The notes: generated from the sequence alone by a model not told the origin. A stretch of DNA of 13,996 nt from an uncultured Leucothrix sp. (GCA_938004025.1 CALKXC010000009.1:1-13996), one strand, 5' to 3'; shown: positions 1 to 8,369, numbered from the stretch's first letter. A program made the numbers and translations.

Positions 1-552
1 CTCGATATCCATACCTTCAAGCTTATCCCGCAGTTTTTTGATGTCTTTCTCAAGCACAGGCAAAACTTCGCTTTTGAATGACTCAGTGGCTTTCAACAAG
101 GCATCCGCTTTATCCGCGGCTGGCTTTTTACCCGTCATATGTCGCAGCGTATTCTCTGACAATCCATAATAACGGCGTACTCCTGTTAGCACTTCACTAG
201 GAATTTCAAATGTGCCAGGGTTATCTTTCATGGTTTGCCAGATGTAGTCATCTAGCTTGAAAAACTCAGGGTTACCAATAAATTTACGGGCTTTGCCCCC
301 TCGGTACTCCTTTACCCAAGTTTCTATTTGCTCAGCATTATCGCGCGCCTCATCTAGCAAGGCAGTGCGCATGTAAAAGCTATCACGGTCACTCTTGATC
401 AATTCAAACTCAACTGCCGTTTTGAGACCTGCTGATGCAGCTAAATAAACTGCTAAAACAGTCGCTAGAAGAATTAGAGTATGTCCAAACCAGAACTCGC
501 GATTGGTATTATTCGAGACGTTGAATAAGTTTGTTAAGCTGCTTAATTTCAT
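1..552 (-). CDS. Hypothetical single-pass membrane protein (C-terminus cut by window edge)
   Basis: An open frame runs from an ATG at 552 to the left edge (184 codons, no stop), so the C-terminus is missing. I do not recognise the family. Residues about 20-43 are one hydrophobic helix (FWFGHTLILLATVLAVYLAA), preceded by a short polar N-terminus. The rest is charged and probably helical, ending in a Lys/Glu-rich stretch (about 145-180) that could be a coiled coil. This suggests a membrane-anchored soluble domain; which side it faces cannot be told. The gene begins 36 bp after the stop of the MFS exporter on the same strand, so the two may be co-transcribed. The ribosome site is weak (GGGAAAA upstream of ATG). 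The frame is open throughout and the composition is protein-like, so I am fairly sure it is real. Confidence 0.75.
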   Translation of the reverse strand, partial: MKLSSLTNLFNVSNNTNREFWFGHTLILLATVLAVYLAASAGLKTAVEFELIKSDRDSFYMRTALLDEARDNAEQIETWVKEYRGGKARKFIGNPEFFKLDDYIWQTMKDNPGTFEIPSEVLTGVRRYYGLSENTLRHMTGKKPAADKADALLKATESFKSEVLPVLEKDIKKLRDKLEGMDIE

Positions 553-588
553 GCTTTGATTTTCCCGTATTGCTTCATCAAATTACGA

Positions 589-1803
589 CTAACTCGGCTG
601 TTTTTCAGCTTCTGCCCATTGCATCAACCAAAGCGCTACCGCACAGCAGCCTGCGAACCCTAAGACAAGCGGCATCACCGAACCGGTGTAGCTGTGACCA
701 ACTAGAATTCCAAATGGCACTGAGATAAAGGTCGATAAAGAACCCACGACGGCAGCGCCAACGCCCGCAATATGCCCTAATGGCTCCATCGCCATACTGG
801 TCATATTGCCAAATAAAATGCCGTTAAAAAACAGCACCACGACTAAATAAATCATTAACAGCCAGAGTGATGGTTCTGCTCCAATAAAATACAAATACAG
901 TGCAAAGCAGCTTGAAATAATGATGATCAGCATTAGCGACCAACTTGAAAGCAAGCGCATCCCCCACTTTATCACCAGCTTCGAATTTAAATAGGAGGCA
1001 ATACCAATCGATAATGACATCACAGCAAAATAGGCCGGAAACTGAAGTCCCAATGCATACTGCTCTTGAAGGATGGGTTGAGCCGTTGCCAAGTAAGCGA
1101 CAAATGCACCGGATACCATTCCAATAGAAGCGGTATAGCCCAGCGCAATGCGGTTTTTAAGCACCTCTTTAAACCCAGCTAAAACTGTTTTTATGTTGAA
1201 TGGCTTACGTTTTTCAATAGCTAATGTTTCTGGCTGACGAATCGCAAACCAGACTAGCAATACGATAGCCAAGACTAAAAAACAGGTAAAAATAGCGCGC
1301 CAATCAGCGTAGTAGATAACCACTTGCCCTAACAACGGGGCTACCATCGGCACTAAAATAAAGACCATCATAATCAAAGACATGATCCTTGCCATGCCTC
1401 GGCCTTCGTACTCATCTCGAATAAGGGCCATAGGAACAATCCGCGGGCCGGATGCGCCAACACCTTGAACGATTCGTCCAGCGATCATCATTTCGAAACT
1501 TTGAGCAAAGTTGCACATGAGGCAACCAATGATGAATACCACCATCCCAATATAGAGCGATGGCTTGCGACCAATACTATCGGAAAGTGGCCCAAAAATT
1601 AGCTGACCAAAGCCCATTCCTAAAAATACCATAGAGACCACCAGCTGTGGATCGCTGGGGTTTGTTGCCCCTAAGTCTCTACCGATTTCAGGTAACGCAG
1701 GCAACATACCATCAACCGTCAAAGCAACTAGGGAAGTCGTTAACGCCATCAGCGCAATAAATTCAACGAAAGGAAGCCGCTGAACTGGGGAAAATAGTTT
1801 CAA
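589..1803 (-). CDS. MFS multidrug exporter, Bcr/CflA family
   Basis: A 404-residue inner-membrane protein with about 12 hydrophobic segments. It is probably a proton-driven drug or metabolite exporter of the Bcr/CflA (DHA1) type. Visible family signs are the D31-x-x-LPALP motif at the end of helix 1 (compare the D-MYLPALP of Bcr), motif A at 71-80 (GPLSDSIGRK), motif B around R110 (RIVQGVGAS) and a motif C-like PMVAPLLG at about 152-159. Length is normal for the family. The start is TTG at 1803: an in-frame TGA lies a few codons upstream, no ATG lies between, and the first in-frame internal Met (residue 19) is inside helix 1, so TTG is the reasonable choice. The ribosome site is poor. It is divergent from ppnN and is followed after 36 bp by the membrane protein at the left edge. 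Substrate cannot be told from sequence. Confidence 0.92.
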   Translation of the reverse strand: MKLFSPVQRLPFVEFIALMALTTSLVALTVDGMLPALPEIGRDLGATNPSDPQLVVSMVFLGMGFGQLIFGPLSDSIGRKPSLYIGMVVFIIGCLMCNFAQSFEMMIAGRIVQGVGASGPRIVPMALIRDEYEGRGMARIMSLIMMVFILVPMVAPLLGQVVIYYADWRAIFTCFLVLAIVLLVWFAIRQPETLAIEKRKPFNIKTVLAGFKEVLKNRIALGYTASIGMVSGAFVAYLATAQPILQEQYALGLQFPAYFAVMSLSIGIASYLNSKLVIKWGMRLLSSWSLMLIIIISSCFALYLYFIGAEPSLWLLMIYLVVVLFFNGILFGNMTSMAMEPLGHIAGVGAAVVGSLSTFISVPFGILVGHSYTGSVMPLVLGFAGCCAVALWLMQWAEAEKQPS

Positions 1804-2051
1804 GATGAGAGCCCATCAAAGGTGGAGATTGATCATAACAATCCCATCAATAAACGGCAAAACGTAATCTGAAAACATCAGCCACTGGGTCACTACTAGC
1901 GCGCTTAATGCAGTTAATAGAAATAACGATCGATTTGGCATAAAATGCCCGTCCGATGCCTTATGTCATAAAACATCTGAAACTGTCATCGTTTCGTAAT
2001 AATGTTGGCGTATAACGCTATCAATCAAATACTAAAAAGGAAAATGCGCGC
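1804..2051. promoter_or_regulatory. Divergent intergenic region with a short perfect dyad
   Basis: This 248-bp region must hold the promoters of both the MFS exporter (minus) and ppnN (plus). A perfect dyad, GGCAT-AAA-ATGCC, sits at 1937-1949 and could be an operator or a small hairpin. A -10-like TATAAC lies at 2011-2016, about 40 bp before ppnN, but I see no convincing -35 partner, so I do not call a promoter exactly. No gene is visible here. Confidence 0.35.
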
Positions 2052-3422
2052 ATGAGCCATGATGTCGTAGACGCACTAGTTTCACCTATTTCGCACCTTG
2101 CCGTGCTATCGAAAATGGAAGTTAATCGCTTATTGGATGATAGCCGTGGCAGTGCTTACAGACTTTATCGAAACTGCTCATTGGCAGTATTAAACTCAGG
2201 CGATCAGTCGGATGACACCCACGAAGTATTAACCCGATTTGAAAAATTTAACGTCTCCGTGGTCTCACAAGAACGCGGCATAAAGCTCAAACTAAAGAAT
2301 GCCCCTGCCTCAGCCTTTGTTGATGGCAAAATGATTCAGGGTATCAACGAACAGCTATTTTCCGTTTTGCGTGACGTCGTATACATCAATGACGCGATAT
2401 TGGATAACCCAAAGTTTGACTTAAGCAACAGCGAAATGACAACTGATGCTGTGTTCCACATCATGAGAAACGCGGACGTACTACACCCTAAAACGGATCC
2501 TCAGCTGATCGTTTGTTGGGGTGGTCACTCCATCTCTCGCCTTGAGTACGACTATACAAAATCGGTCGGTTACGAGCTGGGTTTGCGTGGTATGGACATT
2601 TGCACAGGTTGTGGTCCTGGTGCTATGAAAGGTCCAATGAAAGGCGCAGCGTTAAGTCATGCTAAACAGCGCATCAAAAACGGCCAATACCTTGGCATCA
2701 CCGAGCCTGGCATTATTGCGGCTGAGTCACCTAACCCAATCGTTAATGAACTGGTTATAATGCCGGACATTGAAAAGCGCCTAGAAGCATTTGTACGAAC
2801 GGGCCATGGTATTGTTGTGTTTCCTGGTGGTGTTGGTACGGCTGAAGAAATTTTGTATATCTTGGGTATCTTGTTGCACCCTGATAATGCGGATATTCCT
2901 TTCCCACTGGTGTTCTCCGCGCCAGCGACCTCTAACGATTACTTTACGCAAATTGATGAGTTCATCGGCGCGACGCTTGGTCCTAAGGCTCAAGCTTTGT
3001 ACGAGATCGTGGTAGATGATCCACAGCGAGTGGCACAGATCATGTCTGATGGCATGCAGAAAGTGCGTGATTTCCGTAAAAAGAACAGTGACGCTTACTA
3101 CTTCAACTGGATGCTGAAGATCGATCGTGATTTCCAGCAGCCGTTTGAACCGACTCATGAAAACATGCGTAATCTAAACCTGCATAAAGACCAAGAGAAC
3201 CACAAATTGGCTGCCGCGCTGCGTCGTATGTTCTCAGGTATTGTTGCTGGAAATGTTAAAGAGGAAGGTTTGCAAGCAATTAAAGAGCACGGCAACTTTG
3301 AGATTGCCGGTGACGCTGACATCATGCAACGTATGGATGTTATGTTGCAGTCTTTTGTTGATCAGAAACGCATGAAGATTGAAGCAACCACGTATGTGCC
3401 ATGCTATACGCTGATTAAATAA
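2052..3422 (+). CDS. ppnN: Nucleotide 5'-monophosphate nucleosidase PpnN (LOG-family)
   Basis: At 456 residues this matches the length and sequence plan of E. coli PpnN (YgdH, 454 aa) from end to end. The enzyme cleaves purine and pyrimidine nucleoside 5'-monophosphates to base and ribose 5-phosphate in the cytoplasm, and in E. coli it is controlled by (p)ppGpp. Seen here are the N-terminal regulatory part with RNCSLAVLNSG (40-50), the Rossmann-type LOG core with CWGGHS (155-160), CTGCGPGAMKGPMKGAA (184-200), MPDIEKRLEAFVR (237-249), and the signature PGGVGTAEE (258-266), whose Glu (265/266) corresponds to the catalytic region of E. coli PpnN. The C-terminus YVPCYTLIK also matches. AAGG ends 11 nt before the ATG at 2052. 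An intrinsic terminator follows the stop. It probably recycles nucleotides under starvation. Confidence 0.96.
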   Translation: MSHDVVDALVSPISHLAVLSKMEVNRLLDDSRGSAYRLYRNCSLAVLNSGDQSDDTHEVLTRFEKFNVSVVSQERGIKLKLKNAPASAFVDGKMIQGINEQLFSVLRDVVYINDAILDNPKFDLSNSEMTTDAVFHIMRNADVLHPKTDPQLIVCWGGHSISRLEYDYTKSVGYELGLRGMDICTGCGPGAMKGPMKGAALSHAKQRIKNGQYLGITEPGIIAAESPNPIVNELVIMPDIEKRLEAFVRTGHGIVVFPGGVGTAEEILYILGILLHPDNADIPFPLVFSAPATSNDYFTQIDEFIGATLGPKAQALYEIVVDDPQRVAQIMSDGMQKVRDFRKKNSDAYYFNWMLKIDRDFQQPFEPTHENMRNLNLHKDQENHKLAAALRRMFSGIVAGNVKEEGLQAIKEHGNFEIAGDADIMQRMDVMLQSFVDQKRMKIEATTYVPCYTLIK

Positions 3423-3451
3423 TCGCTCTTGTTAGAACTTAGCACTTCTAG

Positions 3452-3475
3452 AGCCAGCTTTATGCTGGCTTTTTT
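3452..3475 (+). terminator. Intrinsic terminator of ppnN
   Basis: A 7-bp perfect stem (AGCCAGC at 3452-3458, GCTGGCT at 3464-3470) with a five-base loop (TTTAT) runs directly into TTTTTT. It lies about 30 bp after the ppnN stop and reads on the plus strand. Confidence 0.9.
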
Positions 3476-3569
3476 AATTGATAGCGTTTGGCTGGTGTCA
3501 TATCAAGTTGTGGTAGATTATGATTAGAAGAGAAAACCATAACAAGACAGACACTATTTACGAGGCCTT

Positions 3570-3935
3570 ATGAATATTTCAAGCAATGACAAAGTTAACG
3601 ACTTTCTTGCTGACACACAGCTCACATCACCTAAGCAGTGTGAACTGGTGACCTCAATACGAGGGCTGTTTTTAAGTGCTAACTCAGATCTAGTTGATGA
3701 TATTAAATATGGTGGCTTAGTGTTTAACCTATCAGGCAAACTCATCGGCGGCATCTATACCTACAAAGAGCACATTTCAATTGAGTTTAGCAATGGCGCA
3801 AGCTTTGCTGACCCAGATTACATTTTGGAAGGTAAAGGCAAACAGAGGCGTCATCTAAAAATACAATCTGATGAAGACATTTCTATAAAAAGTGCCGAGT
3901 ATTTTATTAAACAGGCATGCAATAGTTTTAGCTAA
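3570..3935 (+). CDS. DUF1801 (YdhG-like) domain protein
   Basis: A 121-residue soluble protein that fits the DUF1801/YdhG-like family, a small alpha/beta fold related in shape to CyaY/YjbR proteins. Typical parts are an N-terminal helix pair, the segment VDDIKYGGLVFNLSGKLIGGIYTYKEHISIEFSNGASF (about 42-79), where family members carry an I-x-Y/W-G-x-x-x-F core, and RRHLKI (93-98) followed by a C-terminal helix. Biochemical function of the family is not established. GAGG (3562-3565) lies 4 nt before the ATG. The gene sits alone behind the ppnN terminator, so it needs its own promoter, and it is 44 bp ahead of the RRM gene, with which it could be co-transcribed. No catalytic motif is apparent. 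Confidence 0.82.
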   Translation: MNISSNDKVNDFLADTQLTSPKQCELVTSIRGLFLSANSDLVDDIKYGGLVFNLSGKLIGGIYTYKEHISIEFSNGASFADPDYILEGKGKQRRHLKIQSDEDISIKSAEYFIKQACNSFS

Positions 3936-3979
3936 GACTGTGTTAGTCTGCTTTTCCTCAACTTATTCCGGATATTGTC

Positions 3980-4237
3980 ATGAAGTTATTAGTCAGAAAC
4001 TTAGATCGCTCGACCTCAGAAAAAGAAATGCTGGAATTGTTTCAAGCGTTTGGCGAAGTCCAGTCATGCGACTTAGTAATGGATAAATCAAGCGGAGAGT
4101 CGAAAGGCTTTGGATTTGTTGAAATGCCAGCCGCTGGAGATGCTAAAAAGGCAATGAAAGCGCTAAATAATAAAAAGATCGGTGCTAATAATATTCGAGT
4201 CAAAAAGGCTGAAGAGAAAGCACCAAACCAAACTTAA
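3980..4237 (+). CDS. Single-domain RRM RNA-binding protein
   Basis: An 85-residue protein that is almost wholly one RNA recognition motif. RNP2 is LLVRNL (3-8) and RNP1 is KGFGFVEM (42-49), with the aromatic Phe residues that stack on RNA bases in place (F44, F46). The beta-alpha-beta-beta-alpha-beta order is complete and is followed by a short Lys/Glu tail (76-85). Stand-alone RRM proteins of this size are common in gammaproteobacteria and in cyanobacteria (Rbp, several of which are cold-induced). RNA targets are unknown. The ribosome site is weak (CCGGAT about 8 nt upstream). No terminator is obvious downstream; only a weak dyad, ACTCAG/CTGAGT (4252-4257/4282-4287), is present. Confidence 0.93.
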   Translation: MKLLVRNLDRSTSEKEMLELFQAFGEVQSCDLVMDKSSGESKGFGFVEMPAAGDAKKAMKALNNKKIGANNIRVKKAEEKAPNQT

Positions 4238-4428
4238 TATTATGATAATCAACTCAGATCAGGTTATTTCTACTGCAATAGCTGAGTAACATGCTCGCGC
4301 TTTCTCCATTATCCCTTCGTACTTACAGAATTTTAACTTGAGCATTAAGCAAGTCATTCAAGTGTGATATTCTTGATATTTTGTGGGTATTGGCTCACAA
4401 AGTAGCCTCCTAGGATTAAGGTTATTGA

Positions 4429-4788
4429 ATGTTTGAGGCAGTAATACAAGTGGCGGGCGTTTTGTTTGGTGCATATATGCTATATGCCATCTACCTTGGT
4501 GCTTTAGCTTATTGGCCTTTCTTCCTATTCATAATAGGCGTAATTCTGATTTACACTTACACTTTTTGGGCAACGATTCTCATATTTTCGCTAACTATTT
4601 GCTTGCTAACTTATGATCACTTTAAGAAGAAAACGCTATCCTTAAATGTATTTATTTCTGAAATCATTTATAACTCCGCAAAGTTTTCCTTAGCCATAGT
4701 TGTATTTACACTAGTTTTAAATGCAATATTTGGCGCTGCAAATACTGTTAGTGTGGGTTGCTCAATTTCTACCCCAGGTGGCTGCTAA
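4429..4788 (+). CDS. Small hypothetical membrane protein
   Basis: I do not recognise this 119-residue protein. It has hydrophobic segments at about 5-27, 29-44, 46-61 and 83-103, with a basic loop (DHFKKK, 63-68) between the third and fourth. The last 16 residues leave the membrane and carry two cysteines in GCSISTPGGC, which could form a disulfide or be a processing or attachment site if exported. The start is well supported: AAGG (4418-4421) lies 7 nt before the ATG. The sequence is visibly more AT-rich than its neighbours, like the nuclease-like gene 68 bp downstream, which suggests that the two arrived together or belong to accessory DNA. Function unknown. Confidence 0.72.
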   Translation: MFEAVIQVAGVLFGAYMLYAIYLGALAYWPFFLFIIGVILIYTYTFWATILIFSLTICLLTYDHFKKKTLSLNVFISEIIYNSAKFSLAIVVFTLVLNAIFGAANTVSVGCSISTPGGC

Positions 4789-4856
4789 AAACAATTCTCC
4801 AATCAGAAACCTTAAATACTAACTCAGCAATCAATCTCTAACCAGAAGGGCTAGTT

Positions 4857-5348
4857 TTGATTTCGTACAACTTTACTTCTTCTGAGATACTAATGAATAG
4901 AGAAATCGTTATAAGTAAGCTAGAAAAAGCACTTTCCAAATTAATTGAAAACGATGAGTTTCTTTTAATATGTGATGCTAATGAACGCTCAATATCTCAC
5001 CGCTTAGCGGTTTATCTAGAGCAGGAATTTGATGGATGGGATATTGATTGTGAATACAATCGCAACCTTGATAGCCCCAAGCGATTGAATCTTGAAAGCA
5101 TGGATAGTGAATCAGCAGATTTTGATGTTAGAACAGTCTTTCCAGATATAATTATTCATCAACGGGGAACAAATAATAATTTGCTTGTTATCGAAATGAA
5201 GAAGACTACTAGCAGTGTCTCAGACGACTTTGACTTTGAAAAGCTAGCTGGTTTTAAAAAGCAATTAGGCTATCCATACGCTATTTTCGTAAAAGTTAAA
5301 ACTCATGGTCAAGCTGGTTATGAGTCCCCAATTTGGCTGGATGGATAA
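4857..5348 (+). CDS. PD-(D/E)xK nuclease-like protein, TTG start
   Basis: A 163-residue soluble protein whose motif spacing fits the PD-(D/E)xK nuclease fold: a helix-borne Glu in NERSISHRLAVYL (E43), then FPDIII (P96-D97), then a second beta strand ending LLVIEMKK (E113-x-K115), 16 residues after the Asp. A following helix and AIFVKV strand fit the core. Such proteins cut DNA or RNA in restriction, defence and repair, but some are inactive. There is no separate recognition domain. The TTG start is chosen because AGAAGGG (4844-4850) lies 6 nt upstream; the next in-frame ATG (4893) has no good site. Upstream by 68 bp is the small membrane protein; the TRAP operon faces it downstream. No close family name is recognised. 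Confidence 0.75.
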   Translation: MISYNFTSSEILMNREIVISKLEKALSKLIENDEFLLICDANERSISHRLAVYLEQEFDGWDIDCEYNRNLDSPKRLNLESMDSESADFDVRTVFPDIIIHQRGTNNNLLVIEMKKTTSSVSDDFDFEKLAGFKKQLGYPYAIFVKVKTHGQAGYESPIWLDG

Positions 5349-5449
5349 CTCCAACCAACCATTTAGGATGCATAAGACCTGATTCAAACATTCATTATCC
5401 GTAGAAAAAAATTAAAATAATAAATTTAGCTGAACAAGCCAAAAAAAAA

Positions 5450-6739
5450 CTACATCAAGGAAGGCAAGTACAACGCTATTGCCGGAATCATTGCCAACAA
5501 TATAAGCCGGAAGATATCGGCAATCCAAAACGGCGTAACGCCCTTAAAGATAGTACTAACCGGAACGTCTTTGAGTACCCCTTTGAGCACGAAGACATTC
5601 AGCCCTATGGGCGGTGTAATCAAGCTGATTTCGGTAGCTACAACCACTAAAATACCAAACCAAACTAGATCAAAACCTAACGCCTCTACTACCGGTGCAA
5701 AGATGGGTACAGTTAACAGAATCATAGATAACGATTCAAACACACAGCCTAGTACCAGATAAATCAATAGAATGATGAAGATCACGCCCATTGGCGATAC
5801 ATCAAAACTGTTTACAATATTTAACAAGCCGTCCGGCAGCCCTGCACGATTAACGAAGTTTGAAAAGATCATCGCACCAAACACCACCATAAACAGTTTG
5901 GCAGTCGTTAGTGCAGTTTCTCGGGTAACTTCCATCAGCACGGACCAACTCAACGCACCACGCCACCATGCAATAGCAATAGCTCCCGCAGCACCCATTC
6001 CGGCGGCCTCTGTTGGCGTAAATGCGCCGACGTAAATTCCACCGATGACGAAGATAAACAAACCAAGCGTCGTCCACACATCACGAAGCGCAATCAGCCT
6101 TTCTTTCCAGTTACTTTTCTCACCTGCTGGCCCCGCACTAGGATTGCGTGAAACAACCCACATTACCGCCATCAGGTAGAACAGCACCCCGATCAAGCCT
6201 GGTAGCACACCTGCGATAAATAGTTTACCGACCGAGGCATTAGTGATTAACCCATAAATAACCAATATAACGCTTGGCGGAATCAAAATCCCTAAGGTTC
6301 CACCGGCCGCAATGGAGGCCGTTGCTAAGCCATCGCTATATTTGTAACGACGCATTTCTGGCATCGCAACTTTTGACATGGTCGCCGCTGTCGCAAGCGA
6401 TGAACCGCAAATCGCTGAGAACAGCCCGCAAGCGGTGATCGTCGACATTGCCAGACCACCACGGCGATGTCCTAAGAATGAGAAGGCTGCTCGATAAAGC
6501 TCCTTAGCCATACCACCACGCTCAACCATCAAACCCATCAGGATGAATAACGGAACGACCGATAAACCATATGACTGGCCCGCATCGATCACTAAGCGAC
6601 TGGCGCTAGACATGGCTGCACGATATCCAGACAGCTCACCAAATCCAATGACACCCACTAAACCTAATGCAATACCCAGCGGCATACGCATAAATGCTAG
6701 CAGCAGTACCGCTGCAAACCCTATTAATGCAATTGTCAT
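5450..6739 (-). CDS. dctM: TRAP transporter large permease subunit DctM
   Basis: A 429-residue polytopic inner-membrane protein, the normal length for the DctM (12-helix) subunit of tripartite ATP-independent periplasmic transporters. It carries out sodium-coupled uptake of the ligand delivered by DctP. Characteristic stretches are MERGGMA-type VERGGMAKELYRA (72-84), ACGLFSAICGSSLATAATM (103-121), GGTLGILIPPS (146-156), and, in the second half, FTPTEAAGMGA and LITPPIGLNVFVLKG, the mirrored motif of the inverted repeat. The start ATG overlaps the dctQ stop in an ATGA (6736-6739), so translation is coupled. A run of nine T residues follows the stop at once (5449-5441 on this strand), without a strong stem. 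It is the last gene of dctP-dctQ-dctM. Confidence 0.95.
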   Translation of the reverse strand: MTIALIGFAAVLLLAFMRMPLGIALGLVGVIGFGELSGYRAAMSSASRLVIDAGQSYGLSVVPLFILMGLMVERGGMAKELYRAAFSFLGHRRGGLAMSTITACGLFSAICGSSLATAATMSKVAMPEMRRYKYSDGLATASIAAGGTLGILIPPSVILVIYGLITNASVGKLFIAGVLPGLIGVLFYLMAVMWVVSRNPSAGPAGEKSNWKERLIALRDVWTTLGLFIFVIGGIYVGAFTPTEAAGMGAAGAIAIAWWRGALSWSVLMEVTRETALTTAKLFMVVFGAMIFSNFVNRAGLPDGLLNIVNSFDVSPMGVIFIILLIYLVLGCVFESLSMILLTVPIFAPVVEALGFDLVWFGILVVVATEISLITPPIGLNVFVLKGVLKDVPVSTIFKGVTPFWIADIFRLILLAMIPAIALYLPSLM

Positions 6740-7260
6740 AGCGTATCCCCACTCTCTTCTTCAACCACACCAGGCTTACTCAATACCAACAGTAATCTCA
6801 ATAGGGACATAAAGGCCGCACTAAAAATGGCTAGCGTTATAAACCCTACGATGATGTAACGAGGAATAGCGAGGTACTCAGTTGTATCACCATCTTCCAA
6901 TGCTCGAATCGCATAGTCATAAACCCGATCACCTAACACCACAGCAACGCCAATTGAGATGACAAGCAGTACAATGGCCAATATCCAGCCGATGTAACCT
7001 TTTTTCAGGAATGAAATGAGATCCACAATGATGTGATCACCTTTCAAAAACATGATGGGGAACGAGAAGAAGATTATGCCAGCCATGCAAATCCGTACCA
7101 ATTCGACCGCGCCAGTGAGTGGCATGGTGAATATGTAGCGCCCGACTACATCAATACAGGTAAGTACCACTAGGATGAGTAGAATAACGGCTGCGATGTT
7201 CGCAGCAAAAAGGCTGGCACTATTTGCCAGCCTCTCTGTTTTATCCAAAAAACTCTTCAT
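6736..7260 (-). CDS. dctQ: TRAP transporter small permease subunit DctQ
   Basis: A 174-residue inner-membrane protein with four helices, as expected for DctQ, which pairs with DctM in TRAP transporters. The family motif is clear: VVGRYIFTMPLTGAVELVR (about 38-56), fitting the R-Y-x-F-x-x-P-x-x-G-x-x-E pattern. Helices are near 20-38, 55-73, 88-110 and 133-160. The gene follows dctP after 36 bp and its stop overlaps the dctM start by 4 bp. AAGGG lies 9-10 nt before the ATG. It belongs to the same transcript as dctP and dctM. Confidence 0.93.
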   Translation of the reverse strand: MKSFLDKTERLANSASLFAANIAAVILLILVVLTCIDVVGRYIFTMPLTGAVELVRICMAGIIFFSFPIMFLKGDHIIVDLISFLKKGYIGWILAIVLLVISIGVAVVLGDRVYDYAIRALEDGDTTEYLAIPRYIIVGFITLAIFSAAFMSLLRLLLVLSKPGVVEEESGDTL

Positions 7261-7296
7261 TTATAAATAGCCCTTTACAGAGTTTTTCGGAGTGTC

Positions 7297-8304
7297 TTAC
7301 TTAATGTTTGAAAGCATGTACTCAAGTGCAGCTTTACCATCAACACCACGACTATCAACTTCTTTCAGTACATCAGCGGTAATGCCAGCCGTTGCTTCTT
7401 TGTAGTGTGCTCTTGCTTCGTCACTCGCTTCGTTTAGCACTAAGCCAAAGTCTTTCTGTGCAGCAGCAATACCCACTAAATCCGCTTGATCCCAGAACTG
7501 ACCAATACGTCTAGCCATCTCAACACCGCGCATGCCATCTACACAAGCTCTATGCTCATCAGACAAACCCTCGTAACTTTCGTTACTCATGATTAAACCG
7601 AATGATGTTGTGTACATTCCATCTGGATTAGACAGTGCATACTTTGTCAACTCAGCCACTTTGAAAGAGTAAAGTGTCTCAGCAGGGAAGAAAACACCAT
7701 CGGCAACGCCAGAAGCTATTGTTTCGTATACTGCAGGAGCTGGAACGTTAACACCCGCAACACCTAGCGCCTTACCAACTGCGTTAGCGACACCACCACC
7801 GACACGAAGCTTCATGCCTTTTAGGTCTTTATAAGAAAGAATCTCTTTAGTGGTATTAAGCATACCTGGGCCATGTACGAAGTTAGCTAGGACTTGAACG
7901 CCCTTTGCTTCCTTAGCCGCAGCAAGGTACTTTTCTTGTGTCATCTGGTAAGCAACAGAAATTTGCTCTGCGTTACCTGGAACACCCGGTAGCTCTGCCA
8001 GCTTAGTCGTTAGGAATTTACCCGGCGTGTAACCGTGAACGATCCAACCCAAATCAGCAACGCCATCACGAATCGTGTCGTACTGTGCAGGTGGTGGCGC
8101 AAGGCCATTTTCGATTTTTACTGTTAGGCTGCCGCCTGAACATTCTTTTAACTGCTCACCAATCCATGGGAATACGTGTGTTGCCATGGTGTGCTTAGGA
8201 CCAGCCCAATGTGAAGCTACAAGTACTTTGTCAGCTGCGGTTGCAGTAGTCGCAAATCCCAGAGCTGTGACAGCCGTGGCTATAGCTATAGATAATTTTT
8301 TCAT
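7297..8304 (-). CDS. dctP: TRAP transporter substrate-binding protein DctP
   Basis: The periplasmic solute receptor of the TRAP system, 335 residues. Residues 1-23 are a Sec signal peptide (MKK, hydrophobic core, cleavage after ATA). The mature part has the family features: LKGMKLRVGGG (161-171) with R167, at the place of the Arg that binds a ligand carboxylate, and YETIASGVADG (193-203) in the second lobe. Ligand is probably an organic acid, but its identity cannot be read off. The start at 8304 is chosen because AGGAGA lies 7 nt upstream and the signal peptide begins there; the frame stays open to 8430 but that extension would bury the signal and lies over the promoter. dctQ and dctM follow. 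A sigma70-like promoter lies just upstream. Confidence 0.94.
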   Translation of the reverse strand: MKKLSIAIATAVTALGFATTATAADKVLVASHWAGPKHTMATHVFPWIGEQLKECSGGSLTVKIENGLAPPPAQYDTIRDGVADLGWIVHGYTPGKFLTTKLAELPGVPGNAEQISVAYQMTQEKYLAAAKEAKGVQVLANFVHGPGMLNTTKEILSYKDLKGMKLRVGGGVANAVGKALGVAGVNVPAPAVYETIASGVADGVFFPAETLYSFKVAELTKYALSNPDGMYTTSFGLIMSNESYEGLSDEHRACVDGMRGVEMARRIGQFWDQADLVGIAAAQKDFGLVLNEASDEARAHYKEATAGITADVLKEVDSRGVDGKAALEYMLSNIK

Positions 8305-8340
8305 TTTGTCTCCTGATTTCTTCCTCAAATTCTCAGGATT

Positions 8341-8369
8341 AGTATCTAGCGCAGATATGAATCTGTCAA
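8341..8369 (-). promoter_or_regulatory. Sigma70-type promoter of the dctPQM operon
   Basis: On the minus strand a perfect -35 TTGACA (8369-8364) is followed after 17 bp by GATACT (8346-8341, four of six bases of the -10 consensus). This gives a start near 8334 and a leader of about 30 nt with the AGGAGA ribosome site before dctP. It lies between the long hairpin and dctP. Confidence 0.65.

Noticed and set aside
2781..3158. 125-codon minus-strand ORF inside ppnN
   Set aside because: It is an antisense shadow of a strongly conserved gene, with no ribosome site and a composition unlike a protein.
4252..4287. ACTCAG/CTGAGT as a terminator for the RRM gene
   Set aside because: Six pairs around a 24-base loop and no T tract; too weak to call.
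5441..5452. Intrinsic terminator of dctM at the nine-T run
   Set aside because: The T run follows the stop codon directly, but no stable stem precedes it; only a weak partial pairing is visible after it.
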